From NCBI GenBank assembly GCA_028023455.1, contig JAQFVV010000001.1:19093611-19157610 (forward strand): DNA of 64,000 bases. The letters are read 5' to 3'. A model generated the notes under the pieces. It saw nothing but the letters and a program-made list of their open reading frames with translations. It did no database searches and was not told the origin of the DNA. Numbering within the stretch: position 1 is the stretch's first letter; the number at the start of each line of letters is the position of its first letter. Source of the DNA: Epiperipatus broadwayi (Eukaryota > Onychophora > Udeonychophora > Euonychophora > Peripatidae). Below, piece after piece: positions 11,151 to 22,090 of this stretch. The position numbers and the translations under genes are program-made.

Positions 11151-12410
11151 CTTTTTAATTGGTTATACATATATTGACTTATAGGCTCATTAAGATTATT
11201 AGAATAAATACAATATTAAATATAACATTTTCCAGCAATATAATGTATTTTGGGGGTGTTATTAAAATTCGACTAAATGCAATCAAATTATTTTCACCAC
11301 TCCTGACTTTTCTAGTGACTAAGCAAACCATTTACACTTACATTTTAAAATATTTATAAGATGGCTAATCTAGCAAGTATTTTTGAAAAAGAGTGAAATC
11401 AACTTACAGGATATAAATATAATCTCATTTTTATCTGTCTTAGAATTGTAGTCATATGGGAGAGTTCATTTCTACTCATCTTAAAATTATTATAAGAGGG
11501 CAATTATAAGTATGTGGAATATTATTAAACACAGCATTTTTCAACATTTTATACTGTATATAATTTTTGATCAATTAAATGCTATCCCATTATTTCTCTA
11601 TTCTTACTTTTGTTAAACTGTGGGAGAAAATGCATAATGACCATTTACAGATTTTTATAAAGATAACTAATCTAGCAAATATTTTTGGATAAGAATACAT
11701 TTAACAATGTATGAGATATGAAAATAGTCACTTTTTTATATGGTTCAGAATTACAATTCCATAAAATTTACATATATAATGTTGGGAAATACCATATGTA
11801 AATATATATATGCATACTTAACTTATATTTATCTACTTATATGGGTTTTCAAATGTGTAGAAATAAGCTCTTGCTATGGTTCTGATTAAATTTTATATAT
11901 AAAAAAGGTTAGGTTTTATTTATTGCATAGCTGATTTTATGTTTTGTCAAAAATACTTTCTAGACTAATTACTTCTATAAATATTTTAGATTACTAATGT
12001 AAATAGTCATTTTGCATTTGTTTAGCAAGAGTAGAGGAAGTGAAAATGATTTTCCAACATTCAACTGATTTGTCATAATGAGAAATTACATATAATAATA
12101 TTTCACATACTTGACTCATAGTTGTCCATTTACATGGATTTTAAAGTAAGTAGAAAAGTAATCCTTTATGCAAGAATATAAAAAAGGTTATGTTTTCATC
12201 TGGTATGTAATTGATTTTACCTTTATCAAAAATATTTTTTTAATTAGTTATCTCTATAAATATCTAAATCTGCAAATGTAAATTGTCATTTTGTCACATG
12301 CTTGAAAGATTAGCAATGATAAATGTGGTAAAAATGATTTGTCACTCTTTAAGTGATCATAACTTGAAATAATATGAATTATTAATAAAGCTAAATAGCA
12401 TTGTAAATAT
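11150..12410. repeat. Four ~300-bp units, two forward followed by two inverted
   Basis: Forward units share 'ataactaatctagcaaatat' (near 11660) and 'atggctaatctagcaagtat' (near 11360), about 300 bp apart. The reverse complement of the same block appears near 11950 ('atactttctagactaatta') and near 12230 ('aaaaatattttttta', 'attagttatctctataaa'). Matching flanks include 'atgaccatttacagatt' near 11640 and its inverse 'taaattgtcatttt' near 12280. Together they form a 1.2-kb imperfect palindrome made of tandem units. Nothing is encoded. Confidence 0.7.
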
Positions 12411-13552
12411 AAATTTATAATTTGTTATAAAGAAAAAGTATTAGTGTTAAAAATAACTGCTGTAAATAAAACAATGTGTCAATGGACAATTAATTTCATG
12501 CCTAAGCCCATGCCCATAACTTCTGGCTTTAATCTGGGCTGGCTAAGACTTAGAAATTTTTCCATGTTCTAAATAGGCTTAGAAATTCTTTAGATGTCTC
12601 TTCAATGAGATATTGATCATTTGTTCAGTAACTTATATATGCTTTCCTGCCAGAAAAAAGATCTTAGCTAAAATTATTACCATCCAACATTTGGCTGTCT
12701 AATAAACATGCCTACTATTTCTTTTAATCAGAGGCTATTGGAGATACCTTTATCCTGAAGTGACTTAGGTACATCTATTTTATTTACTATTTTACAGGAA
12801 ATAAAAATGAAAATATAAAATAGAAAGGTATAATAAATAAAATAAATAAATCTATAATATTTTAATTAAGTATTTTGAATAAAATATTTAATCAAAATTT
12901 ATTAAAAATAAATTAATTAAGGCAATTATGTTTTAGGATATGTTATAATACATAATGTTAAAAAATCAATATTTATTCTGTAATTAGTTCCTTAAAGTAA
13001 TAAAAGCATATATTGTATTAAACTCTGCTAGAAAAATTATTGGTAAATTTTTAATTGAATAATAACTTACTAATTTTTAAGAGACAATGATTAATCTCTT
13101 AGTTAAAAATAACTATGTCAAATAAAGTGCCATTAATAAATATTTCACAGCAAGCTATTTTAAGTAATTTAAGGTAATGATTAATATAAAAAACTTAAAA
13201 TAGCATTTATTAGCAAGAGTATAACTGTACTTTAAATAAATTATAATAAAAGGTGTTCAACATGACAACCATTTAAACAATGCTGTATACATAATTAGAA
13301 AATTCATCTAAGTAATATTTACATTAGTTTCTTATAATTATTTACTGCTAATTATAGTATTTTTTAGTTGTTTTTTTTTAATAAAATGCCCATTTTATCT
13401 TTCTTTGTAATTAAAAAAAAAATCTATAAATGTTTAATTATTTCATAAATTAAGAAAATAATTCTAAGCTAATGTTTTTTGTACTTTTTATAACTTATAC
13501 ATTTTAATTGATTAATCTAATGTTTTCAAAAAACATCCATATTTTATATTGT
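12411..13552. other. AT-rich DNA; a less AT-rich patch at 12.48-12.78 kb
   Basis: The patch 12480-12780 has noticeably more G+C ('cctaagcccatgcccataac', 'taatctgggctggctaaga') than its surroundings. It shows no readable frame or RNA structure that I can name. It may be a fragment of an unidentified repeat. Confidence 0.35.
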
Positions 13553-13756
13553 TAATATATATATATATATATATATATAATCATAATTATGCCAAATTCA
13601 CAATTCAAATAGAGTAGCCCAAAAAATAAACGCTAAAACATAACCAATGGTTTCACTGCTATAAGCAGACTTTGTAGCAGTGAAACCATTGATTCTCTTT
13701 TAGAGTTTATTATTTGGACTAATCTGGTTGACTTGTGAATTTGGTGTAATTTGATT
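13553..13756. mobile_element. (AT)n tract followed by a fold-back hairpin (MITE-like)
   Basis: A (TA)n run at about 13555-13579 adjoins an inverted repeat. Left arm about 13580-13660 and right arm about 13672-13756 share 'gccaaattcacaa'/'ttgtgaatttggt' and the perfect core 'caatggtttcactgct'/'agcagtgaaaccattg'. The loop is about 12 nt. No frame is present. Typical of a small fold-back element. Confidence 0.75.
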
Positions 13757-14083
13757 ATTTATTGATTAGTTTAGCTTTTAAGCTTTTAATGTTTGTATAC
13801 ATTACTATAAGTTGATTCTTTGAATAGAAAACTTTAGCACTCACACTTTTGATGTCAACCACTTTAGATAAATACATTAGTGATTAATAATAATCATTAA
13901 TATATTTATTTAGTATTGGTAGAATCAATTGTGAGAATGTGATAAGTTTGGTATTTGCAGTAATTTTATATTAATAAATATTGACCATGATAACGATATT
14001 GAAAAGATTATGATCTCAGCCAAATGATGAGTGCTGATTCAATGTGAAATACATTTTTGGAGTCATTTTACTTTCTTTAGATG

Positions 14084-14184
14084 TTACATTCAAATATCAG
14101 CCTTTCAAGCTAATTGAGCACGTGCCTTTTGAGAGTGTTAAGGTGCATGCTCAATTAGCTTGAAAGGCTGATATTTGAATGTAA
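14084..14184. repeat. Hairpin with ~44-bp arms
   Basis: Left arm 14084-14127 and right arm 14141-14184 are inverted copies with only a few mismatches, sharing 'caaatatcagcctttcaagc' and its complement, with a 13-nt loop. The motif 'gcctttcaagctaa' also occurs inside the fold-back element at about 5906, and a related 'gcctttcaggctg' near 48722, suggesting a dispersed family. Confidence 0.8.
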
Positions 14185-14439
14185 TATAATTGCAAACGCG
14201 GTGCTAGATAAATAATTGCTTATTTCTTTAGATGTATTTATTTATATGTTTCAAGCAGATGTAATGAAATGAAAGCTTTAATCTTTTAGTCAAACATCCC
14301 ATTTAAATAGGATTGGCACTTCTATCAGGCTCAAAATAATTCACTCATGGCTATCTCTTGTGTTTTTTCATTGAATTTTGCAGTTTAGTAAATTTGGGAA
14401 TGGATGGAGCTTTGGTAGATATTATTAAGAAATTATATG

Positions 14440-14473
<34 letters not shown>

Positions 14474-14493
14474 CATATATCGGATATATCCCC

Positions 14494-14523
<30 letters not shown>
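14440..14523. repeat. (TA)n microsatellites inside the LINE RT frame
   Basis: Two TA runs flank a short non-repetitive segment ('cggatatatcccctatt'). The aligned copy at 46.3 kb has ordinary coding sequence here, so the runs expanded after insertion. Confidence 0.85.
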
Positions 14524-14527
<4 letters not shown>

Positions 14528-15288
14528 TAGGGAATATAGAATCAGTTAAAGTTAAAAATTGGGTGGGACTAAGGCAAGGATGCTCTTTGTCTCCTATTTT
14601 GTTTGTATTGTATTTGAGTGAAATGGAAAGAGCAATAGAAAGATTAGGAAGAGGGATAGATATACCATTAATAGGTAGTAAGGTAGTATATATTTTGTCA
14701 GGTCTTTTTTTTGTGAATGATATATTTTTGTATGCAGAAAGAAGAGAAGATATGGAAGTTATGTTGAGGACATGTGCAAGGGTGGGTAAAGAGATGGGGA
14801 TTAAATTTAGTGAAGAAAAATCAAATATAATGATGGTTAATATTGGGGAAAGAGAAGATGTAGAATTTTTGTTGAGAGATATTAAGTTAAGTGTGGTGAA
14901 TACATATAGTTATTTGAGAATTATTTTAATTAATCAGGAAAATTATTTGGATGAATGGGAGAAAAAATTGATAAATAAAGCAAAGAAAATAAAGGGTTTG
15001 ATAAAGAAATTAACAGTGTTTTCATATAATAAATATGATGTAGCTAGAATTATATGGAAAGGAGTTGCAGTAGCAGGGTTATTAGAAAAAGTTCAAAGGG
15101 AAGTAGGAAGACAGGCATTTGATGCAGATGTATGGACAGCAAGGAAGGCAATTCAAGGAGAAATGGGATGGTCAAGTTTTCATATGAGAGAAGCAAAAAG
15201 TAAAATGAAAATGTTTGGTAGGTTGCTGTTTATGGATAATAAAAGAATAGCTAAAATAGTATTTAATTGGGTTATGAGTAAAGGGTAG
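14524..15288 (+). pseudogene. LINE reverse transcriptase, C-terminal part of RT and thumb
   Basis: The encoded stretch has GLRQGCSLSPILFVLYLSEM, the finger/palm block B typical of non-LTR retrotransposon RTs that copy element RNA at a nicked target. A block equivalent to the catalytic F-A-D-D reads F-F-V-N-D, so the first catalytic Asp is replaced and the enzyme should be inactive. Next comes G-I-K-F-S-E-E-K-S, the usual 'lkinl.KT' block, then a helical thumb and an E-M-G-W-S-S-F motif seen in several animal LINEs. The frame stops at 15286; a next frame resumes at 15301. Confidence 0.88.
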
Positions 15289-15300
15289 GCAACAAGATGG

Positions 15301-15893
15301 GTGAGAAAGATAATACAGTATGCAAAAGATTTGGATAAAGAATTTATATCTGTATATTTGTACAAAAGATGGGTTGATTGTGTTAGAAGGATTGTTGAGT
15401 GTTATAGTGGTAAGGAATGGGATAAAGGAATAGATTTATTAATAAAGAATAGGGAGTTAGAGAAATGGAGAACTAGTATGGAGAGTAAAAAGAGTTTAAA
15501 TATATATAGAAATAAACAGTATTAGGTGTGAGTTAATTTATGATAATAGTAAGGAAAGTAGTTTATTGTTTAAGGCTCAAACAGGATCTTTAGCAACAAG
15601 AAGAATATACATGTAAATGGAAAAATATGGGGGATTTAGTCTGTAAATTATGTAAGGAAGGAATAGAAAATATTAGGCATTTGTTAATTGAATGTAAATG
15701 CTTGAAAACAGAAAGGGCACATTTAATGAAGTTATGGAAAAATAAATATGAAAAAAGTGATTATACAGAAAGTAGATTATTGGTTTTTATGCTAGGTTTG
15801 GAAAAAGATAAGGGGGATTTAGATATAAAGGCTGTAGAGTTGACAAAGATTATGTTGTGGAAATGGGATGGAGCAGAATATGGGAAAACTTAG
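15301..15893 (+). pseudogene. LINE ORF2 C-terminal region with CCHC zinc motif
   Basis: Two short frames (15301-15525 and 15627-15893) continue the LINE ORF2 after stops. The second contains C-K-L-C, then H-L-L-I-E-C, the C-x2-C...H-x4-C motif found near the C-terminus of many LINE ORF2 proteins. The same block occurs in the copy at 47.4 kb. It ends with KWDGAEYGKT, followed by the 3' untranslated tail. Confidence 0.82.
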
Positions 15894-15990
15894 ACTAGGG
15901 AATGTAAAATTAAGTAGCTAACAAGTTTTCCTTGGTATAATTGCTGAAAGATTCTTGAGTTCATTTAAGAAGAAGCTCACATCAAATATA

Positions 15991-18284
15991 ATTTATGATG
16001 ATGAAAGGTTAATGATGATTATGGATGCCACCAGATAGACCCAGAAAGAGAAAGATATTTAAGATTGTTCAGACAACTGAGAAAATAACACAAAGACAAG
16101 TGATAGCTCCAAATAATTCTGAATAATTTTAAATTTTATTAAATTCAAAAATAAAATAAATCCCTGGCCAACAAAACATAAAACATTGACCTAGACTCCT
16201 CTAGCATATTTATCAGAGAATGTATGAGAGTATTGAAAACATTGAACACTCTAGCAGATGAGTTCAGTTTCTCACCTATAATTTAAAGAGACTTATTATA
16301 TCTTCCTGTTAGCAGTTTATAAAAAGCAATTCCAATTTCCCTATTTAGAGATTTTAAAAGTAAAATATAAGAAACAGTGCAGGTGAGCTTTCCTTCACCC
16401 AGAATATAGCACTAGGAAAAAAAGTCATATGTCTGCAGAACAGCTCATGATTAACCATGTTTAAGGCTCCCAATGTTAACTCCAATACAAGACAAGAAAA
16501 TAGAATAAGAAATGATTATGAGTTCTTGTAATCTTAAATAGAAAACAAAATCTGTCATTTAGAAAAACAGAACAATATACTTGATAAACCACCAGCCAAA
16601 AGATTTTGAGTCTACATGAAATGCAAACTAAGATTGATTAAATTAATTGTAAGGGAAGAATAAAGGATGGGTGAGTTAAATAAAAATATAAATGTCTGCC
16701 AAAATATTTATCCAGGATAGTAATATAAAGAATAAAAAGAAAACACTAAAATGGCAATAAGCAATACACTCCCAGATAAATAAATAAATATAACTCTCTA
16801 AATACTGTAATCAAAAAAATACATAAAAGAATAAAAATATTAAAAGTTAATGAAAACTTATACTAAAGATAGGTTGTTTTAAAGATTAAGCTAAGACTTT
16901 AACATAGATTTAACCCTTGTTAGAATGTAGAAATGTTTTTCCTCAAAGCATAAGGTTAAGTTCAGTGGATGTCTTTCAACAATACACACAGTTTATTTCA
17001 ATTCAAAGTTCCAATGAATAATTGTTTCCATTTATATAGGGATCAATTCTTGTTCTGGCTTTTATGGCATGATATTGGAGGTACAACTCAGGATCTAGCA
17101 TCCATCTTTAAGTTCATTTAGCACTGCAAGTTGTAGACAAGATTCATCCTGGTATGTAGTTTTGGCATTCTGCAGAGATAATCACTATTTAGCAAGTAGT
17201 ACTCAATAATATAATTTTGGCAGTTTGTTATTAGCAGACAGCAAAATGTGATAGCAGCACTGGAGATATATATATGGGGACAGCAATATTTTTTAAATAA
17301 GGCAGTGCAGCAACTAGCATAAGGATCACTATTAGCATACTAAAACTAAATCAATACTCAACAAGCAGAAACAAAAATAGCCAAATTCTTCTAGTCTGAA
17401 ATACCAGGGCTATTAATGTGTACTCTTATCTCCCATGTGATTTTTTATTAAAATTTTAGTCCAAAGAAAATCTCCATCTCAGACTTAATTATAATTTCTT
17501 TAAAAAATCTGACCAGGGCTTTTATCTTATTCAAAATTAATTTTAAAAAAACAAATGCAAAAATAAATCTCAGCTTTTTTAAACAATAAATTAAAATAGA
17601 TTATAATTAAAAATAAAAGAAACAGGAATGCAATTAAAACTTTCGAAAATTAAAATGCTTTTTCCAAAAGGGATTAAACCTTTTAAATTATAATTTTTTT
17701 TTTACAAAAGATTAAAAAAAAAGAAAAATAAGTGTCAAAAGAAATTTACTTTTACTAAAAAGCAAAATTATGAAATTTTAAAATATAGCTGTGTATGTGT
17801 GCCATAACATATAAAAAAAAACTCAAATACTTTTCTATTAAAACTTTAAAAAACAAAAGTTAGTCTTAATTTCACAATGGAACTTTTGAAGTGGATAAAG
17901 TACCTGATTCAATATATATACATAATTATAGGAAGTATTGATTTATAAATATAGAATATAAAAGGGTTAAAATGGGTAATATGTAAAAAGGTAATAATTA
18001 TATAGAAAGGTATATAAAGATATATGTGAGTATCAGGAATGAAGGTTTCGTGTATTGAATGGAATGATTGCTTCCATGGAAGAATTCACTAAAAAATTCA
18101 AAAGCTTTAACTAAAATTCAAGTTTAAAAATTCATTAAAATATGTATATATATATATTATATTTATCCTCACAAAATTGATCCAACAAGTTGCACAATCA
18201 ATAGTGTAGTAAAAACAATAAGTGCATTAGTGTATATAAACTATTTTGACAAATGTAATAAAAAAATATCTCTAAACTATTGTG
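15991..18284. other. Unassigned intergenic DNA, some less AT-rich patches
   Basis: The segments 16.05-16.65 and 16.98-17.45 kb have more mixed composition than the surroundings ('gaggtacaactcaggatcta', 'gctttccttcacccagaata') but no readable frame. 17.5-18.2 kb is A-rich. I see no RNA gene. They may be decayed repeats without a second copy in the window. Confidence 0.35.
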
Positions 18285-18790
18285 CTAAACATAAAAAAAG
18301 AATTAATTATTCAAACTCATTATTTTTTTATAGAATTTCTATTGACTTTCAATTTTTTTACCAATAGTTGAATTGTTTTTATATAAGGTAAATAATGAAT
18401 TTGACCATCACATTATTCATTGATTATAAGAAGTTGTTCAAACAATGCTAAAATGTAATTTACAGTTAAAAGTTAAGAATGTTAAAAGCATTTGGAATAT
18501 CTTGATGATGTATTATCTCAACTTAAACTAGTCATGGTCTTATTAACAGATAAGATAGTTTTATATTTTTCTCTAAACTATTTATCCAAACATAAAAAAA
18601 GAAGTATGAACAATTCAAACTCATTTTTTGTATGGAATTTATGGTAAATTTCAATTTTTTACCAACAGTTGAACTGTTTTTATATAAGGCAAATAATGAG
18701 TTTGACCATTACATTATTCATTGATTATAAGAAGTTCAAACAATACTAAAATGTAATTAATAGTTCAAACTTAAGAATGTTAAAAGAATT
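18285..18790. repeat. ~300-bp tandem duplication (two copies)
   Basis: Copies at about 18290-18490 and 18590-18790 share 'gaactgtttttatataaggc' (one mismatch in the first), 'ttattcattgattataagaa' and 'taagaatgttaaaag', with period about 300 bp. A few indels separate them. No coding pattern. Confidence 0.85.
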
Positions 18791-19019
18791 TAGAAAATAA
18801 AAATATAATGATAATGTATTCTCTATACTTACTGATTTACAGACAGATAAGAGAGTTCCAAATTTTTTTATATGTATGTAATATGAATAGATTAGCTTTT
18901 ATATAAAAATTGTTGTGACAAGTAAAATAAAAAAACATTATTAAAAAAGATGTAATGTGCTTCTGTTTCTAAAAAAGTCACATTTCATCATTGGTGGGTA
19001 TATAAAAAAGTAATGATTA

Positions 19020-19021
19020 TA

Positions 19022-19054
<33 letters not shown>

Positions 19055-19081
19055 CCATTATATATATATATATATATATAT
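19020..19081. repeat. (AT)n microsatellite, self-complementary
   Basis: Nearly 60 bp of TA repeats broken by 'tccatta'. Being self-complementary it could extrude as a cruciform. Confidence 0.9.
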
Positions 19082-19499
19082 AATGGACTCCATTATACAT
19101 AATGACTGTGCCTTAGGGCATATTGAAAAATTAAATGAATAAATTATTCTGGAAACCTTTTTATTTATAAGACTGCCAGGAAGTAATGATGATATAACAA
19201 GCTTAATAACTGTAGCACTAATTTATTTCACTAGTAAAAGATATGTAATTGAATTTCCATAACTACTGGAAATCTATTATTTGGTCGTTGACCTAATGCC
19301 CATCTTATATGAATTCTTGTCCAGGCATGTGTATTATTGAGGAACAACTTTCTTTTTTTAATCCTTACATATTCTTTTACAGATTCTTCTGTTGTTTTAT
19401 ACATTTACATTTATTTAAGTGTAATATATTTAATTTTTCTTCTATAGATGAGTGTTGGGTAATTTTTTGGTAGATTTTGTCCATTAGTTTTTGTTGTAT

Positions 19500-19965
19500 T
19501 CATTGTGAGAAATAAACAGCGAGTTTACTAGAGACAATTTACTCCAGAAGTTTTCGATTTATTTTATTGAAAGTAAAAATAATTATAATGGAAAATAATT
19601 ATAATTAAAAACAAGTTGTGGGATTATTTTTATCAGAGATAAAAATATCTAATTAAAGTAAGAACAATAAAATGGATTTGGAAAACATGCGATTAAGTTT
19701 TCAGAATGTAGCAGATAAGACTTAACAAAAGAACTCAGAGGGATATATAAACTGCTAGAGACAAACATTATGCACTTGTTACAGTCTTGTTAACAGAAGT
19801 GGATACGTAAAGCTATTAAGAGCTATTTGCAGCACAACGGTTTTAAGAGTTGTTCAGCCAAGTTTCAATCAGATTGTAAGTGTTTTTCTACTCCTCTGGA
19901 AAAGCTTAGGGGTGAAGACATTACAGTTTTATCATTCCTGTTGGAGATATGGATTTAGTGACTTG
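19500..19965. other. Possible insertion within the reversed LINE
   Basis: This ~460-bp block interrupts the LINE coding trace between the endonuclease and the downstream helical stretch and differs in composition (more G+C near 19740-19960). It includes 'ggatatataaact' (TATA-like) and 'gaaataaaca'. A solo LTR is conceivable, but I could not establish matching ends or a target duplication. Confidence 0.3.
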
Positions 19966-19969
19966 ATCA

Positions 19970-20705
19970 ATCATATGTGAAATATTTACAAATGACTATC
20001 CATGCTTGTATTGGATCCATTTTTTAAATATTTATTTTTACTGTATATATATATAAATCTCACAGGAAAGTTATTCTGTAGTTTGTGTTCAGTAATACTC
20101 TAATGGTTGACATGATTTTATTAATTTTTGACATTGATGATTTATGTGTAGTGTTATACTTAAAGTTGCAAGATCTATAAAATGGGCATTCTTTCCCCAT
20201 TCATTAGTGAAAATGAAAGCAGACGATCCATTTTTTTTATAAATTTTCATACAATATATTAAAGTCACCTAGAATTATTATTGGAAAAGGGGAGAATGCA
20301 AAATAAGAATTTAATAGTGTAATTATCTGTTAATTATTGTGGGACTTGGGGTTATATAAACATATATTATATTGAGTATTATTACTCTATGGTAAATAGT
20401 AAGCATCAAAAAATAAGCATCTATATAGAGGATATTGAAAGCATTTAGGGAATTTAATTTGTTAATAATCATCCAGTGCCAGCTGATAGCACATTGGATG
20501 ATTTGGAGAAGAATACATATCCTAATTTATTAAGATGATCTGCAGGATCAGTTCTGGAACCACTGTAAACTTTTGTTTCAATTAAATCTAAGATATATGG
20601 ATTAATGATGCTGTGCCAATTATAAAGCATATTTTATCTTTTCTTTTGAATTCATGCCCCTGACATTTAATCCAGTTATTTTAATTATCATATTTATGTT
20701 ATTTG
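19970..20705 (-). pseudogene. LINE AP-type endonuclease domain
   Basis: In minus-strand translation the domain opens with MIIKITGLNVRGMNSKEK, the N-terminal block of LINE apurinic-like endonucleases (usually '..i.t.NvrGl...K'), at about 20700. Next, about 20570, is I-L-D-L-I-E-T-K-V with the catalytic Glu. Then, near 20284-20260, comes P-I-I-I-L-G-D-F-N, the Asp/Asn catalytic block. This enzyme nicks the target for target-primed reverse transcription. Frameshifts occur between blocks and the final S-D-H motif was not seen. Confidence 0.8.
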
Positions 20706-20759
20706 TTTATTATTGAAAAAAAATTTTATTAAACAGATATTTTTATCTTATGCTACATG

Positions 20760-22080
20760 ATATCTCTTTTTTTTTTTATTTTATCAATATCTAATATATT
20801 TAAAGGCAGAGAGATTTATTTTATCTAAAATTACTTCCATTTTATTTCATTACAAATACATGCCTTATTTACTTGTTCTATGATACTTTGTTCTACTTGT
20901 TCTGAACGTCAAGTGTCTGAGTCTCTATCATCAGCAAGTTTCTTTTTTCATTTTTTTTGTTTGAATTCGACACCTATGGATTAATTTCATTTTCACCATT
21001 TCCTTCCTCTCAAATTGCTGGTTTTCTCTCCCTTTTCTTTTTGGGGGGAGGTTTTCCAAGTATTGTTTTGCTTAAATTTATTCCCTTTTCTTCTCCTCAT
21101 GTCACATGTGTGATTTCTTCCATTATTTCAGTGGAAGTTTTGTTGAGAATATTGAACAAGTTGTTAGTGTTTTGCATTTTTTACAAAATTGAATCATTAC
21201 TTGCTTTTCTTTTTTCTTCATTACTGATCACTTATGGTGCTTTAGGTTTAATTTCTGAAAACTTTTTTTTAAGATTAGTTTTATATTCATCCTCAGTTTA
21301 TTTACAATTGTGATTTCTTCTCCTTCATTTCTAATTGGGAATGTTATTGCATTTATGCATCAGTTTTTCTCATTTAACATTGATCACATTGTGGTTTAGG
21401 ACAGTTGTTCAGGTGTTCTCTTTCTTAGCAATGATAATACAGAGGCCTAGTTCATTTTATTCTTAGATTAAATGTGGCTTTCTGATCAATTATTTGAGAT
21501 GGGATAGCCTTAGGTTCAAAATTTTTATGAAGTGGTACATTGAACATGTAACTATTCCCTTAGATTGTCACTGGAGTGCTGTTTAATAGCGTGGGTGCGA
21601 ATTTTATTGTCACTTTGAATGGCTGTATTAATTTTTTTAAATCTTCTTTGTTATAATTAACATACTCTGTTTACAATATTGTCTTTATGTGGATTAACTG
21701 AAATGAGTTCAAATTAGATATTTTTATTTCATTTTTAAATGAATTTCTTAGCTCTTAACTTTTAAATTCTATAATAATATATCTTAGATTTGGATGGTCT
21801 GCTATCCATATTATGTCTTCCCATAACTGTATTTTGTTCAAAGGTCAAATAGTAATTCTTTTATAAATTTATATAGTGCGCAAAATTTGTCTGTTATTGG
21901 TAAATATTAGTGATATATCCATAAAAAAAACTTTTGAATGTGTTGAATAATTCTTTCAGTATTGTAGAATTAAACATTTTGGACATTTTTTCTATATTTC
22001 CATTTGTCCATCCCTCTTTATCCTGTAAGGTTGTTAGTTTGGTTTCAGTGAAGAGATCCAAGTGGATTATTGTAGATCAG
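20760..22080 (-). pseudogene. Possible ORF1 remnant of the reversed LINE
   Basis: Between 22080 and 20760 the minus strand gives Lys/Glu-rich fragments with several stops and frameshifts, including H-L-D-L-F-T-E-T-K-L, then KEGWTNGNIEKMSKMF, and a terminal acidic piece D-D-R-D-S-D-T. Position upstream of the endonuclease and composition suit ORF1. No zinc knuckle could be read, so the assignment rests mainly on position. Confidence 0.4.
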
Positions 22081-22090
22081 TGAAGTCTCA

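Larger units (their letters stand above)
14383..15990 (+). mobile_element. 5'-truncated non-LTR retrotransposon (LINE family A, copy 2)
   Basis: The left end aligns to position ~46253 of the longer copy ('aatttgg(g/a)aatg(g/a)atggagctt') and the right end reaches 'gattcttgagtt', the common 3' terminus. The copy is interrupted by an expanded (TA)n tract at about 14440-14523, inserted within the RT coding sequence. Two-thirds of the remaining sequence is still in one frame, making this the best readable RT of the family in the window. Confidence 0.88.
19100..22090 (-). mobile_element. Reversed, decayed non-LTR retrotransposon (LINE family B)
   Basis: The plus strand is T-rich over this interval, while the minus strand carries A-rich coding fragments. 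The endonuclease part (19970-20705) is clear. Higher coordinates hold Lys/Glu-rich fragments compatible with ORF1. Lower coordinates (19100-19490) translate to a helical stretch such as LMDKIYQKITQHSSIEEKLN, as found between endonuclease and RT. Length and order fit a 5' half of a LINE. RT blocks were not found, so the 3' half appears missing. Open frames on the plus strand here are shadows. Confidence 0.6.

Noticed and set aside
19500-19965. Solo LTR
   Set aside because: TATA-like and AATAAA-like motifs exist, but ends and target duplication could not be matched, so it is left as an unassigned insertion.
20957-21313. 118-codon hydrophobic plus-strand frame
   Set aside because: It lies antisense to a Lys-rich minus-strand LINE region; T-rich codons produce false membrane-like proteins.
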